Assembly (NCBI RefSeq): GCF_000614975.1
Contig: NZ_BALM01000007.1
Span: 96,263 to 160,262, forward strand
DNA: 64,000 nucleotides
From: Shewanella marina JCM 15074
GTDB lineage: Bacteria; Pseudomonadota; Gammaproteobacteria; Enterobacterales; Shewanellaceae
Reading direction: 5' to 3'
Position 1 is the stretch's first letter, and each line of letters starts with the position of its first letter. Below are positions 21,537-31,868 of the stretch, one piece after another. The position numbers and the translations under genes were made by a program. The notes under the pieces were generated by a model. It saw only the letters and a program-made list of their open reading frames with translations. It had not been told where the DNA came from and did no database searches.

Positions 21537-22130
21537 TTAATGTGGCTGTAAAATATCAATCCCTTCATTTAATAGCATTTGCTGTAGCCTTATTAAAGGC
21601 AAGCCAATAAGGCTATTTGGGTCTTTACCTTCTAAACGTTCAAATAATGCAATACCTAACCCTTCACTTTTAAAGCTGCCGGCGCAATATAATGGCTGCT
21701 CAGTATCAACGTAATACTCTATTTGCGCTAATGTCAGCTGCTTAAAATGTACTGTAAACGGTTCAATATCGACTTGTACTTGCCGTGTTTGACTATTGAC
21801 TAAGGCTATTCCCGTATAAAAAGTAATGGCCTGACCGCTAGCACTTTGTAGTTGGGCAATCGCATTTTCTCTGGTTAATGGTTTTCCAATAATATGACCA
21901 TTAATGACAGCAACTTGATCACTGCCAATAATCAGTGCAGTTTCTGATGATTGTTGGGTAAGATAGGCTTGTGCTTTTAAAATCGCCAAACGGCTCACTA
22001 ATTGTTGTGGTGTTTCATCGGCAAGCGGACTCTCATCTACCTCTGGTGCGAAGCAAGTAAATGGAATTGCGAGCTTTTCGAGAAGTGCTCGGCGAAAAGT
22101 TGAGGTGGATGCAAGAACAATATGCTTCAT
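21537..22130 (-). CDS. yceF: Maf-family nucleotide pyrophosphatase (YceF type)
   Basis: 197 residues with the Maf start [17 protein letters not shown], the catalytic GSDQVAV and the C-terminal [11 protein letters not shown] motif. Its place divergent from yceD-rpmF marks it as the YceF branch, which hydrolyses 7-methyl-GTP in E. coli; the other Maf branch acts on dTTP/UTP. It is cytoplasmic and monocistronic here. Confidence 0.9.
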   Translation of the reverse strand: MKHIVLASTSTFRRALLEKLAIPFTCFAPEVDESPLADETPQQLVSRLAILKAQAYLTQQSSETALIIGSDQVAVINGHIIGKPLTRENAIAQLQSASGQAITFYTGIALVNSQTRQVQVDIEPFTVHFKQLTLAQIEYYVDTEQPLYCAGSFKSEGLGIALFERLEGKDPNSLIGLPLIRLQQMLLNEGIDILQPH

Positions 22131-22360
22131 AAGAGAACCGTTAATAAAAAGTAAAGATTGATCATCAATTGCATTATTTTGCCAGAAATGCCAAGTTAGT
22201 TTTAGTTTTATAGCTAAACTTAAATGCGATCGCTATTTTTTTGAGCGTATCATGCTTGTACATAAGCTAACGCTTGGGTAAAATTTCGCATCTGTCAATT
22301 TCAGCGTTGGAGATGGCTTTGAGCCTAGTCGTAAATTCTTGCGATTATGGTAAATTTCCT

Positions 22361-22387
22361 TTGACTCTAGCGTTTTCAAACTATAAT
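22361..22387 (+). promoter_or_regulatory. Promoter of yceD-rpmF-plsX-fab cluster
   Basis: TTGACT at 22361-22366 and TATAAT at 22382-22387, spacer 15. The -10 box ends only 11 bases before the yceD ATG, so transcription would start almost at the start codon, giving a nearly leaderless mRNA from this promoter. Confidence 0.5.
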
Positions 22388-22398
22388 ATGCGCGCCTT

Positions 22399-22926
22399 AT
22401 GCAAACAGTAAAGATTCCAGTTTCAATTGATCCTTCTCGTGCAGCTACGAGTGGCCTTTCTTATAAAGGCATTATTCCTGGCCCGCAGCTTAAGCGATTA
22501 AGAGAGTTATGTGCTGGCGACTGTTCCGATGTGACTGTGTCATTGGAATGTGGCGTCGATTTACAGGGGATAGTCTACCTGAAAGGGAAGGCTGTGACGG
22601 AGCTCACTCTGATATGTCAACGTTGCATGACACAATATAACACTGAGGTTACGGTCGAGTTTTGCTTTAGTCCTTGTAAGACTGAAGCGGAAATCGATGA
22701 GCTCCCGGATGCGTATGACCCTATTGAGTGTAATGAAATTGGCGAAGTGCGTCTGCATCAATTGATCGAAGATGAATTGATAGTGGCTACACCAACGATC
22801 CCTAAACATGAAAACGTAGTTGAATGTTCTATGGGTTCGCAGGATGTGTCCGTAGGCGAGATTGAAGCCGCTCAAGAGGAGCGTCCAAATCCGTTTGCAG
22901 TGTTACAAAAACTGAAGAGCAAGTAA
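22399..22926 (+). CDS. yceD: 23S rRNA accumulation protein YceD (DUF177)
   Basis: 175 residues with the DUF177 signature: paired cysteines in LICQRCMTQYN and a conserved acidic C-terminal part (DPIECNEIGEVRLHQLIEDEL). YceD proteins are linked to 23S rRNA accumulation and almost always precede rpmF, as here with a 15-base gap. The ATG at 22399 lacks a clear ribosome site, in line with the very short leader. Confidence 0.92.
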   Translation: MQTVKIPVSIDPSRAATSGLSYKGIIPGPQLKRLRELCAGDCSDVTVSLECGVDLQGIVYLKGKAVTELTLICQRCMTQYNTEVTVEFCFSPCKTEAEIDELPDAYDPIECNEIGEVRLHQLIEDELIVATPTIPKHENVVECSMGSQDVSVGEIEAAQEERPNPFAVLQKLKSK

Positions 22927-22941
22927 TCTAGGAGACAGGCA

Positions 22942-23100
22942 ATGGCTGTACAACAGAATAAAAAATCACGTTCAAAGCGTGGTATGCGCCGTTCACATGA
23001 TGCATTGAGCACTGCTCAATTATCAGTTGACGCGACAAGTGGTGAACTTCATCTACGTCACAACGTGACTGCTGATGGTTTTTACCGCGGTAAAAGGTAA
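22942..23100 (+). CDS. rpmF: 50S ribosomal protein L32, 3' end altered by a one-base deletion
   Basis: The gene starts at 22942 behind GGAGACAGGC and reads [20 protein letters not shown], the standard gammaproteobacterial L32 start. It ends after 52 residues as FYRGKR. In the next frame the sequence continues KVINK and a stop at 23109-23111, the usual L32 ending. One A missing from the AAAA run at 23092-23095 accounts for this. L32 is a structural protein of the large subunit and normally full length, so a sequencing indel is the likely cause. Confidence 0.93.
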   Translation: MAVQQNKKSRSKRGMRRSHDALSTAQLSVDATSGELHLRHNVTADGFYRGKR

Positions 23101-23127
23101 TCAACAAGTAATTTGTTGAATTAGCTT

Positions 23128-24156
23128 ATGAAAAATCTGACGCTTGCGTTAGATGCGATGGGTGGCGATTATGGCACCCACGTCACAGTGCCTGCATCTT
23201 TGCAGGCACTTGGGCTTTATCCCCACCTAAATATCACATTAGTCGGTGACCAAGTCAGCATCGAATCGCATTTAAGAAATGCATCCTCTTCAATACGTTC
23301 TCGCATTAAGATCATACATACGACTGAAACAGTGAGTATGGCCGAGCGACCTATTCACGCCTTAAGAAATCGTAAAAAAAGTTCAATGCGTCTCGCATTA
23401 CAACAAGTGCGTGATGGCGAAGCTCAAGCATGTTTAAGCGCTGGCAACACTGGTGCACTAATGGCGATGGCTAAAGTATTATTACGTACTTTGCCGGGTA
23501 TCGATCGTCCAGCATTAGTTTCTTGTTTGCCTACCATTAATCATCGGCCTGTGTATCTACTCGATTTAGGCGCAAATGTTTCCTGTGATTCAGAAACCCT
23601 ATTTCAATTTGCGGTGATGGGTTCAGTCTTATGTGAAGTTGTTGGTAAAGTAAATTCACCTGAAGTTGCTTTACTTAATGTTGGAACTGAAGAGATAAAA
23701 GGTAACGACCTTGTTCAACAAACAGGTCAACTACTGCAAATGACACCACAAATAAACTATAAAGGGTTTATTGAAGGTGATGAAATTTATAACGGCAAAG
23801 TCGATGTCATTGTATGTGATGGCTTTGTTGGTAATATTACCCTAAAAACGTCCGAAGGGATTGCGCGACTGCTGGTTCATCAATTAAAGAAAGGATTGAA
23901 TCAAGGTTTCTTTGTTCGCTTATTGAGCAAATTGATTGGCCCGAGTATACAAACTGTACTGAGTCAGATGAACCCCGACCACTATAATGGTGCAAGTCTG
24001 ATAGGATTGCGCGGTGTAGTAGTGAAAAGCCACGGAAATGCTGATGAGTCAGCATACTTACAAGCTATTAGTTTAGCGGTAACCGAGGCTCAACGTCGGC
24101 TCCCTGAAATGATTAAAGATCGTTTAGAGTCGATCCTTTTAGACACTAACAACTGA
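23128..24156 (+). CDS. plsX: Phosphate acyltransferase PlsX
   Basis: 342 residues beginning [13 protein letters not shown], the PlsX hallmark, with [14 protein letters not shown] and [13 protein letters not shown] further on. PlsX converts acyl-ACP to acyl-phosphate, linking fatty-acid and phospholipid synthesis at the inner face of the membrane. It sits in the conserved yceD-rpmF-plsX-fab order. Confidence 0.96.
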   Translation: MKNLTLALDAMGGDYGTHVTVPASLQALGLYPHLNITLVGDQVSIESHLRNASSSIRSRIKIIHTTETVSMAERPIHALRNRKKSSMRLALQQVRDGEAQACLSAGNTGALMAMAKVLLRTLPGIDRPALVSCLPTINHRPVYLLDLGANVSCDSETLFQFAVMGSVLCEVVGKVNSPEVALLNVGTEEIKGNDLVQQTGQLLQMTPQINYKGFIEGDEIYNGKVDVIVCDGFVGNITLKTSEGIARLLVHQLKKGLNQGFFVRLLSKLIGPSIQTVLSQMNPDHYNGASLIGLRGVVVKSHGNADESAYLQAISLAVTEAQRRLPEMIKDRLESILLDTNN

Positions 24157-24165
24157 TTTCTCCTT

Positions 24166-25113
24166 ATGCATACTAAAATTCTAGGCACTGGAAGTTATCT
24201 TCCAGCGCAGGTACTGTCCAACAAAGATCTTGAAGCAATGGTGGAAACCACTGACCAATGGATCGTTGAACGTACTGGTATATCTGAACGCCGCATAGCA
24301 AGCGAAACTGAGTCTGTATCAACAATGGGTTATCAAGCTGCGTTAAAAGCACTTGAAATGGCTCAAATTGAGGCTTCTGACCTTGATATGATTATTGTTG
24401 GCACTACAAGTGCTAGTAATGCATTCCCTGCTGCAGCATGTGAAATTCAAGGCATGCTACAAGCGGGCAATATCCCTGCGTTTGATCTTTCTGCTGCTTG
24501 CTCGGGCTTTATCTATGCATTAAGTGTTGCAGACCAATTTGTAAAAACAGGCGCAGCTAAGAAAGTGCTTGTCATTGGTGCTGATGCATTATCACGTATG
24601 TGTCATCCTGAAGATCGCTCAACCATCATTTTATTTGGTGACGGTGCGGGTGCAGTTGTTGTTGGCGCAAGTGAGCAGCCAAGTATTTTATCTACCCATA
24701 TTTATGCTGATGGCCGTTTTGGTGATCTACTTAAATGTACTAAAGATAAAACCGTAGAGGGTGAAGGCTACATTACTATGAAAGGTAATGATGTATTCAA
24801 AGTTGCGGTAACGCAACTATCTCACTTGGTGAATGAAACACTCAAGCTAAATAATATTGATAAGAGTGAACTTGATTGGTTAGTTCCACATCAAGCCAAC
24901 TTACGTATTATTAATGCAACAGCTAAAAAACTAAGCATGAATTTAGATAAAGTCGTTGTTACCCTTAATAAACAGGGGAACACCTCTGCTGCAACTGTGC
25001 CTGTAGCGCTTGATATTGCGGTTCGAGATGGCCGAATTCAACGTGGTCAGTTGTTGTTACTTGAAGCATTTGGTGCTGGATTTACTTGGGGAAGCGCCTT
25101 AATTCGCTTCTAA
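24166..25113 (+). CDS. fabH: Beta-ketoacyl-ACP synthase III
   Basis: 315 residues with the Cys-His-Asn catalytic set: C112 in SAACSGF, His in PHQANLRI and Asn in NKQGNTSAA. The N-terminal [12 protein letters not shown] is typical. FabH starts fatty-acid synthesis by condensing acetyl-CoA with malonyl-ACP. It is nine bases downstream of plsX and clearly co-transcribed. Confidence 0.96.
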   Translation: MHTKILGTGSYLPAQVLSNKDLEAMVETTDQWIVERTGISERRIASETESVSTMGYQAALKALEMAQIEASDLDMIIVGTTSASNAFPAAACEIQGMLQAGNIPAFDLSAACSGFIYALSVADQFVKTGAAKKVLVIGADALSRMCHPEDRSTIILFGDGAGAVVVGASEQPSILSTHIYADGRFGDLLKCTKDKTVEGEGYITMKGNDVFKVAVTQLSHLVNETLKLNNIDKSELDWLVPHQANLRIINATAKKLSMNLDKVVVTLNKQGNTSAATVPVALDIAVRDGRIQRGQLLLLEAFGAGFTWGSALIRF

Positions 25114-25147
25114 ATTATTTAACTTGGTTCAGTTGAAGGGTATAAAA

Positions 25148-26074
25148 ATGGAACAAGTCGCATTTATTTTTCCAGGACAAGGTTCACAAGCTGTTGGCAT
25201 GTTAGCTGAGTTAGCAGAACATAATGACATTGTTGCGCAAACATTTGCAGAAGCAAGCGAAGTTCTGGGTTATGACTTATGGCAATTAGTTCAACAGGGA
25301 CCAGCAGAGTCTTTAAATCAGACCGATAAAACACAGCCAGCTTTATTGGCTGCTAGTGTTGCTATTTTCCGCGTTTATCAAGCTTCTGGTAAAGCGATGC
25401 CTAAATTAATGGCTGGTCATAGTTTAGGTGAGTACTCAGCACTTGTATGTGCTGGTGTTATTGATTTTAAAGATGCCATCAAATTGGTTGAATTACGTGG
25501 ACAGCTAATGCAACAGGCCGTTCCAGCGGGCACGGGAGCGATGTTTGCCATTATTGGTTTAGACAACGATGCTATTGCTAAAGCTTGTGAAGACAGTGCT
25601 GAAGGTCAAGTTGTGAGCCCTGTTAACTTCAATAGTCCAGGTCAAGTGGTTATTGCTGGTGAAAAAGCTGCTGTAGAACGTGCTGCTGCCGCTTGTAAGG
25701 CTGCTGGTGCAAAAATGGCTGTAGCTTTACCAGTAAGCGTTCCGTCTCACTGTGCGTTAATGAAGGGGGCTGCTGAGCAATTAGCTGTTGCTTTGCAACA
25801 AATTACCTTTAATGCGCCAAAAGTTGACGTGATTAATAACGTTGATGTGCGTATTGAACATGATCAAGCGGCAATTAAAGACGCACTTGTTCGTCAACTA
25901 TTTTGCCCAGTACGCTGGACTGAAACCATAGAGTTAATGGCTGAGCAGGGAATGACTCAGTTATACGAAATGGGTCCAGGTAAAGTACTAACTGGTTTAA
26001 CTAAACGCATTAATAAATCATTAGCAAGTAAAGTGGCTAATGATTCTGCATCACTTGCAGCATTAACTGAATAA
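25148..26074 (+). CDS. fabD: Malonyl-CoA:ACP transacylase
   Basis: The start is placed at the ATG at 25148 (MEQVAFIFPGQGSQ), the conserved beginning; an in-frame upstream start at 25124 would add eight unconserved residues. The active serine is S92 in GHSLGEYSA and the catalytic histidine lies in VPSHCALM. The enzyme loads malonyl groups onto ACP. Confidence 0.95.
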   Translation: MEQVAFIFPGQGSQAVGMLAELAEHNDIVAQTFAEASEVLGYDLWQLVQQGPAESLNQTDKTQPALLAASVAIFRVYQASGKAMPKLMAGHSLGEYSALVCAGVIDFKDAIKLVELRGQLMQQAVPAGTGAMFAIIGLDNDAIAKACEDSAEGQVVSPVNFNSPGQVVIAGEKAAVERAAAACKAAGAKMAVALPVSVPSHCALMKGAAEQLAVALQQITFNAPKVDVINNVDVRIEHDQAAIKDALVRQLFCPVRWTETIELMAEQGMTQLYEMGPGKVLTGLTKRINKSLASKVANDSASLAALTE

Positions 26075-26083
26075 GGGATTTTA

Positions 26084-26830
26084 ATGAGTATTAGCATTGA
26101 TTTAACGGGTAAAGTTGCGCTTGTTACTGGCGCAAGTCGTGGTATTGGTAAAGCGATTGCTGAAACCTTAGTTGCTGCAGGCGCTACAGTAGTGGGTACA
26201 GCAACAAGTGCATCAGGTGCTGCGGCCATCCAAACTTATTTAGGTGATAAAGGCTTAGGTCTTGAGTTAAATGTCACTGATAGTCAATCAGTTAGTGATT
26301 TATTTAGCAATATTAAAGAAAAAGTGGGTGATGTTGACATCTTAGTTAACAATGCTGGCATCACTCGTGATAATCTATTAATGCGAATGAAAGATGATGA
26401 GTGGCAAGATATTATTGACACTAACCTGACTTCATTGTTTAGATTATCTAAGGCGGTAATGCGTCCTATGATGAAAAAACGTCATGGCCGTATTATTAAC
26501 ATTGGCTCAGTTGTTGGTTCAATGGGCAATGCAGGACAAGTTAATTATTCTGCAGCAAAAGCGGGTTTGATCGGTTTCACTAAATCTCTTGCAAAAGAGG
26601 TTGCATCTCGTCAAATTACCGTTAATGCAATTGCTCCAGGGTTTATTCAGACAGATATGACGAATGAACTTAACGAAGAGCAACAACGTGCTATTATGTC
26701 GCAAGTTCCAATGGAAAGACTTGGGCAGCCGCAAGAAATTGCAAATGCTGTTGTCTTTTTAGCCTCAGATGCTGCTGCTTACATTAGCGGGGAAACCTTG
26801 CATGTAAACGGTGGGATGTATATGGTTTAG
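26084..26830 (+). CDS. fabG: 3-oxoacyl-ACP reductase
   Basis: 248 residues of the short-chain dehydrogenase type: NADPH-binding TGASRGIGK near residue 15, NNAG, and the Ser-Tyr-Lys triad with YSAAKAG. The C-terminal NGGMYMV is typical of FabG. It performs the first reduction of each elongation cycle and follows fabD by nine bases. Confidence 0.95.
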   Translation: MSISIDLTGKVALVTGASRGIGKAIAETLVAAGATVVGTATSASGAAAIQTYLGDKGLGLELNVTDSQSVSDLFSNIKEKVGDVDILVNNAGITRDNLLMRMKDDEWQDIIDTNLTSLFRLSKAVMRPMMKKRHGRIINIGSVVGSMGNAGQVNYSAAKAGLIGFTKSLAKEVASRQITVNAIAPGFIQTDMTNELNEEQQRAIMSQVPMERLGQPQEIANAVVFLASDAAAYISGETLHVNGGMYMV

Positions 26831-26990
26831 GTAGATAGCGGGGTCTCGTCGCTATTTAAGGGAATTTAGTTGCGCAATTGTTGTACAAACCGTGGTTTGA
26901 CCACAAAAACTGTGCTTGCATTGTCAGCTAAATTGAATAAACTACTGTCAATCTTGCGCAAGTGCGTAATTTGAATAGGAAAGAAAACTA

Positions 26991-27224
26991 ATGAGCAACA
27001 TCGAAGAACGTGTAAAGAAAATCATCGTAGAGCAACTAGGTGTTAAAGAAGACGAAGTTAAGTCTGCTGCTTCTTTTGTTGACGATTTAGGTGCAGATTC
27101 TCTGGACACTGTTGAATTGGTAATGGCTCTAGAAGAAGAGTTTGATACCGAGATCCCTGACGAAGAAGCTGAAAAGATCACTACTGTTCAAGCAGCGATC
27201 GATTACGTTTCTAAGAATCAGTAA
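26991..27224 (+). CDS. acpP: Acyl carrier protein
   Basis: 77 residues, strongly acidic, with the 4'-phosphopantetheine site S37 in GADSLD. The preceding 160-base gap allows a separate strong promoter, and the following hairpin separates it from fabF, as is usual for this highly expressed gene. It carries the growing acyl chain. Confidence 0.97.
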   Translation: MSNIEERVKKIIVEQLGVKEDEVKSAASFVDDLGADSLDTVELVMALEEEFDTEIPDEEAEKITTVQAAIDYVSKNQ

Positions 27225-27238
27225 TCCAGATTTCTCCG

Positions 27239-27269
27239 AAACAGGCGGCATTAATGCCGCCTGTTTTTG
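27239..27269 (+). terminator. Terminator/attenuator between acpP and fabF
   Basis: ACAGGCGGCAT / ATGCCGCCTGT arms directly followed by TTTTTG. Confidence 0.85.
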
Positions 27270-27337
27270 TTTCTAGCATTAGCAAATTAACGCAATAATT
27301 TGCTAATGCTGTTAAATACAAGACAAAGGTGATAATT

Positions 27338-28575
27338 GTGGCTAAACGTCGTGTTGTTATTACTGGTCTAGGTCTTATTACTCCTGTGGGTAATGATGTA
27401 GACACAACTTGGCAAGCACTGCTTGCAGGGCAAAGTGGTATTGAACCTATCACTAAATTTGATACTGAAGGTTTTGGTACTCGTTTTAGTGGCTCGGTCA
27501 AAGATTTTGACGTTGAGCAGTATTTGCCTAAAAAAGATGCACGTAAAATGGATCTGTTTATTCAGTATGGTATGGCTGCAGGTATTCAAGCCATGACAGA
27601 TTCAGGCATCGACATGGAACAAATGGATCCAAGCCGAATCGGTACCGCAATTGGTGCAGGTATGGGTGGCATGTGGTTAATTGAACAAAACCACAGTGCA
27701 CTACTTAAAGGTGGTCCTCGCAAAATTTCTCCATTTTTTGTCCCAAGTACCATCATTAATATGATTGCCGGTCATCTGTCGATCAAATATGGTATGACTG
27801 GTCCTAACTTTGCAGTAACTACCGCTTGTACGACTGGCGTGCATAACATTGGTTTTGCAGCCCGTACAATTGCTTATGGCGATGCAGATGTGATGGTTGC
27901 TGGCGGTGCTGAAGATGTAACGTCTCCATTAGGTGTCGGTGGTTTTGGTGCTGCTAAAGCATTATCTACACGTAATGATGAGCGCAAAAGGCAAGTCGCC
28001 CTTGGGATAAAGACCGTGATGGTTTTGTTATCGGTGATGGCGCTGGTGCTATGGTACTTGAAGAGTATGAGCACGCAGTAGCACGTGGTGCAACCATTTA
28101 TGGTGAGTTAGTAGGCTTTGGTATGAGCGGTGACGCCTTCCATATGACTTCGCCACCAAGTGATGGTGCTGGTGCAGCGCTTGCGATGGAAAATGCCATT
28201 AAAGATGCAGGTATTGCTAAAACGCAAATTGGTTATATCAATGCTCATGGCACATCAACTCCAGCTGGTGATAAAGCTGAAGCTGCTGCAGTTAAGCAAG
28301 TGTTTGACGCTCATGCTTACGATCTATTGGTGAGTTCAACTAAATCAATGACAGGCCATCTATTAGGTGCTGCTGGTGCGGTTGAGTCAGTGTTCACTTT
28401 GTTAGCATTACGCGACCAAATTGTACCGCCAACAATCAATCTGGATAATCCAGATGAAGGTTGTGATTTAGATTTCGTGCCACATACTGCACGTAAATTT
28501 AACTTTGAATACGCCTTATGTAATTCATTTGGTTTTGGTGGCACTAACGGTTCACTATTATTCAAAAAGATCTAA
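27338..28575 (+). pseudogene. fabF: Beta-ketoacyl-ACP synthase II, one-base frameshift
   Basis: The GTG at 27338 (behind AAAGGT) gives [18 protein letters not shown]; a GTG at 27329 overlaps the ribosome site. The first part contains the active cysteine in [10 protein letters not shown]. After STRNDE the frame shifts; the second part contains [13 protein letters not shown], the catalytic HGTST and GHLLGAAGA histidines and ends normally. One missing C near 27982 (GAGCGC where GAGCCGC reads [12 protein letters not shown]) explains the break. FabF is the elongation condensing enzyme and is expected to be functional in this setting, so I read this as an assembly indel. Confidence 0.93.
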
Positions 28576-28588
28576 ATACAGTTGATTG

Positions 28589-28618
28589 AAAAAAGTGCCT
28601 TTATGGGCACTTTTTTTT
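28589..28618 (+). terminator. Terminator of the fab cluster
   Basis: AAAAAAGTGCC / GGGCACTTTTTT arms with a TTTAT loop and T8 tail. Confidence 0.9.
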
Positions 28619-28777
28619 GGCCAAAATCCGCTGACAGTCAAGGTTTCACTATGGATGTTATGTTAGCGATTATGACTTAAATTAAGTTGTGATTAACCTT
28701 TGTTAATCTTGCTTGGTAAGCGATGAAACTCGGGTGATAATCACGATAACTCAACAAATGTATCAACGGATGCCCTT

Positions 28778-29146
28778 ATGTTATCACCAATGCTACTTCC
28801 TATTATGCCAATCATTGGCGCTGTTACTGCCAATATTAACGAATTGATCCGTGATGAAGCTAAACAATATAATCCAAGCTTAAAAGTGAGTATTGCGACA
28901 TATTCATTTGCCATTGCCGCTTTTGTTTTAGTGTGGTTTGCGTTATTAACTGCAGGTATTTATATAACGAGTGAAACCAACGTTGCTACTGGCGTTGAGT
29001 TTATGCTGTTATTTTTAGGCGGATTAATGGTTTATACTTTTGCCAAGCTTGGCCGCTTTATCGGCAACGGTTTGCAATTGTGGATATACCGTTTATCATT
29101 ACCTCTAGTTTTAGTCGGTTGTTATGTAATAACCAAGTTAGCTTAA
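28778..29146 (+). CDS. Small inner-membrane protein of unknown function
   Basis: 122 residues with a short amphipathic N-terminus and three hydrophobic helices (around 40-65, 72-92 and 100-120). No enzyme motif is seen. It is 24 bases upstream of the thioesterase gene and may be co-transcribed with it. The protein is not recognised; only membrane topology can be stated. Confidence 0.6.
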   Translation: MLSPMLLPIMPIIGAVTANINELIRDEAKQYNPSLKVSIATYSFAIAAFVLVWFALLTAGIYITSETNVATGVEFMLLFLGGLMVYTFAKLGRFIGNGLQLWIYRLSLPLVLVGCYVITKLA

Positions 29147-29170
29147 TTTTATATTTGAAAAGGAATTCAT

Positions 29171-29650
29171 ATGGACAACAGATCAAGACAGACCACATTA
29201 CGATTTCTTGCTGAGCCCAGTGATGTCAATTTTGGTGGCAAAGTTCACGGCGGTGCGGTAATGAAGTGGATTGACCTTGCAGCTTATGCGTGTGCTGCAG
29301 GTTGGAGCGGTAAATACTGTATTACAGCTTATGTTGGTGGTATTCGATTTATTCGTCCTGTGCATGTTGGTAACCTTGTCGAAGTCAGGGCAAAAGTTGT
29401 TTATACCGGCAGAACCTCAATGCATTTATCTGTAGATGTATTTGCAGGTGATCCGAAGAATAACGAGCAACATGTTACGAGTCACTGCATGATGGTGATG
29501 GTTGCTGTTGACGATACCGGGCAACCTAGCGCTGTTCCAGAGTGGGTGCCAACTGAAGAAGCTGATATCTTATTCCGAAATTCTGCAATAAAATTAGTTG
29601 AATTACGAAAACAGATTAGAGAAGAGATGGATACTCATCGAGTATTTTAA
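29171..29650 (+). CDS. Acyl-CoA thioesterase, hotdog fold (YciA-like)
   Basis: 159 residues with the YciA/BFIT-type pattern DVNFGGKVHGGAVMKWIDL, where the Asn/Asp-Gly region and the helix after HGG form the active site, and the GNLVEVRAKV strand. Such enzymes hydrolyse acyl-CoA to free fatty acid and CoA in the cytoplasm. A good AAGGA site lies before the ATG, and a terminator follows. Confidence 0.87.
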   Translation: MDNRSRQTTLRFLAEPSDVNFGGKVHGGAVMKWIDLAAYACAAGWSGKYCITAYVGGIRFIRPVHVGNLVEVRAKVVYTGRTSMHLSVDVFAGDPKNNEQHVTSHCMMVMVAVDDTGQPSAVPEWVPTEEADILFRNSAIKLVELRKQIREEMDTHRVF

Positions 29651-29663
29651 TCCTATCAATTTT

Positions 29664-29689
29664 AAAGAGACGCTTAGGCGTCTTTTTTT
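29664..29689 (+). terminator. Terminator of the thioesterase gene
   Basis: AGACGC / GCGTCT arms with a T-rich tail. Confidence 0.75.
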
Positions 29690-29777
29690 ATGGCCAGAAT
29701 TTGATTTACCTATTCGATTAATACTCAGTATGTTATACAGATAACATAAATGGAAATTGCGGTATGGAGAATTAATC

Positions 29778-30656
29778 GTGGCGAATGTGGCATTTTTAGG
29801 GTTAGGGGTAATGGGCTATCCAATGGCAGCTCATTTAGTTAAACATGGTCATAATGTGACGGTTTATAATCGTACTCATGAGAAGGCAAAAAGTTGGGCG
29901 ATGCAACATCATGGTCGAATAGCATCGAGTCCTAAAAATGCGGCCTTAGGGCAAGATGTTGTCTTTATTTGTGTTGGTAATGATGATGATTTACGCCAAG
30001 TCGTAACAGGCGAAGAAGGTGTTATTCATGGGCTTTCTCCTAACGCGATAGTGGTTGACCATACCACTGCATCAGCTGATGTTGCACGAGAACTCGCTTG
30101 TCTTTTAAAAGCCAATGGTAATGAGTTTATTGATGCGCCAGTATCAGGTGGCCAAGCAGGGGCTGAAAATGGCGTGTTAACTGTGATGGCCGGCGGCAGT
30201 AGTACGGCATTTGCCCAAGTTAAACCCATTATCGCGAGCTATGCAAAATGTGCAGAGTTAATGGGCGAGGTTGGGGCTGGACAGCTAACTAAAATGGTCA
30301 ATCAAATCTGTATTGCAGGCGTGGTACAAGGGTTGGCTGAAGGGCTACATTTTGCTAAATCAGCAGGGCTTGATGGTATTAAAGTGGTTGAAGTAATTAG
30401 CCAAGGGGCTGCGCAGTCATGGCAGATGGATAACCGCTACCAAACCATGTGGCAAGGTAAATATGATTTCGGGTTTGCCATAGATTGGATGCGTAAAGAT
30501 TTAAGTATTGCTTTAGCAGAAGCAAGAGCCAATGGTAGCCAATTACCCTTAACTGCGTTAGTTGATCAATTTTATGCTGAATTACAATTAATGGGTCACC
30601 AACGCTCAGACACATCCTCATTGTTAGCCCGATTAGAGAAATTTAGAGCTAGCTAA
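29778..30656 (+). CDS. NAD(P)-dependent beta-hydroxyacid dehydrogenase (GarR/MmsB family)
   Basis: The GTG at 29778 with GGAG eight bases upstream gives VANVAFLGLGVMGYPMAAHL, a Rossmann GxGxxG start; a TTG further upstream has no ribosome site. The substrate motif DAPVSGGQAGAENG and catalytic lysine region GQLTKMVNQ are present. Family members reduce tartronate semialdehyde, oxidise 3-hydroxyisobutyrate or reduce succinic semialdehyde; the substrate is not decided by the context, as no pathway genes adjoin. Confidence 0.88.
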   Translation: MANVAFLGLGVMGYPMAAHLVKHGHNVTVYNRTHEKAKSWAMQHHGRIASSPKNAALGQDVVFICVGNDDDLRQVVTGEEGVIHGLSPNAIVVDHTTASADVARELACLLKANGNEFIDAPVSGGQAGAENGVLTVMAGGSSTAFAQVKPIIASYAKCAELMGEVGAGQLTKMVNQICIAGVVQGLAEGLHFAKSAGLDGIKVVEVISQGAAQSWQMDNRYQTMWQGKYDFGFAIDWMRKDLSIALAEARANGSQLPLTALVDQFYAELQLMGHQRSDTSSLLARLEKFRAS

Positions 30657-30811
30657 CCTTATCAAATGTAGCGTGACGCTGTTCACGAATAAGTTTCACG
30701 CTATGCTTCTCAGATACTGAATTAATCCCATTAATTCAGTAATCAAGCTCTGTCTTACTGGCTTTAGGTTACATAGAATGCCGCTATGGAACTAAAAGGT
30801 ATTTAAGTAGG

Positions 30812-31806
30812 ATGTTAAAAACACAACAGTTAATTTTTTCGTTTATCGTTTTAGTGCTGACATGCTTTTTATGCATAGGCTCGTACGTGTCTGTCTATGT
30901 GCAAACAGAAGAGATGGAAAAGTTTGAACGACAAGCACAAAAGCGATTAAGCTCATTAGCTGATGGTGTGAACCTATTTTTTACTGCAATTGATGATAAC
31001 GTTAAGTTTTAGCAAAATCACCATTAATACAAGACAGTTCGTTACAGCTACCCATTTATATGGATAAGGCGACACCAACCAAGCTTAATCCGCTAGGTGA
31101 TACCGAGTTTGAACAACAAGTATTACACTGGTTTAGTGCGATTGGAGAACAACATCAAGGGTATGCTTATATCTATATGGGAACAGAGCAAGGTGGCTAT
31201 ACGCAATGGCCAACCTCTGAGGTAGAAGCACATTACGATCCGCGTCAGCGTTACTGGTATAGCCATGCTTTAGCTGTGGCGACAAAAACACATAAGATTA
31301 GTCCTAAATACTACCGTGAAGATGACATTGTAACCTTGGCAACAGCGCACAAGTTCACTAACAGTCTAGGTGAGCGAGGGGTGGTGGCAATTGACGTTTC
31401 GCTTAATTTCTTAACTGATCTCATTGCTGATATTCGAATTGGTGAGACGGGTTACTTAATGCTAGTTGACCGCGAGGGTGTGGTGTTGGCCGATCCCTAT
31501 TTTCCATCAAATAATTTTAAAAATATTGATAGTTTGCAAATGGGTGCAGAGCAATTTAGTGAGTTGAATGATGGGATGCATCAAGTCATTCTCAATAATA
31601 GTCAGCGCTATGTATTGATTAATACTTGTAATGACTTTGGTTGGAAATATATTGCAATTATTGATCATGATGAAGTGCATGAATCAGCTAATGCGATTTT
31701 AAATCTACTGTTTTTTGTGAGTGCGTTAGCGATTGCATTACTATTAGGACTAATGATGTGGTTTAGTAAAATCCTAATGGTGAATAAACCTAATATAGAG
31801 GTTTAA
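30812..31806 (+). pseudogene. Cache-type membrane sensor without output domain, frameshifted
   Basis: The N-terminal 66 codons encode a membrane helix and the start of a periplasmic region; the frame breaks in TTTT at about 31008-31011, and adding one T restores FLAKSPLIQDSS and continues to the second part. That part is a dCache/PDC-like sensor (YDPRQRYWYSHAL, GETGYLMLVDREGVVLADP) ending in a second membrane helix. Only a dozen residues follow the helix before a stop and a terminator, so the HAMP and methyl-accepting signalling domain expected of a chemoreceptor is absent. The frameshift is probably an indel; the missing output domain is a separate, real feature. Confidence 0.72.
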
Positions 31807-31822
31807 GCGCCTTATTAATAAT

Positions 31823-31853
31823 AAAACAGCCTGCATAGAGCAGGCTGTTTTTG
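31823..31853 (+). terminator. Bidirectional terminator, sensor gene / cdd
   Basis: AAAACAGCCTGC / GCAGGCTGTTTT arms between convergent genes. Confidence 0.85.
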
Positions 31854-31868
31854 TGAATCAAATTGCTA

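Noticed and set aside
27338..28575. True pseudogenisation of fabF
   Set aside because: A single missing base repairs it completely, motifs on both sides are intact, and rpmF nearby shows the same kind of indel.
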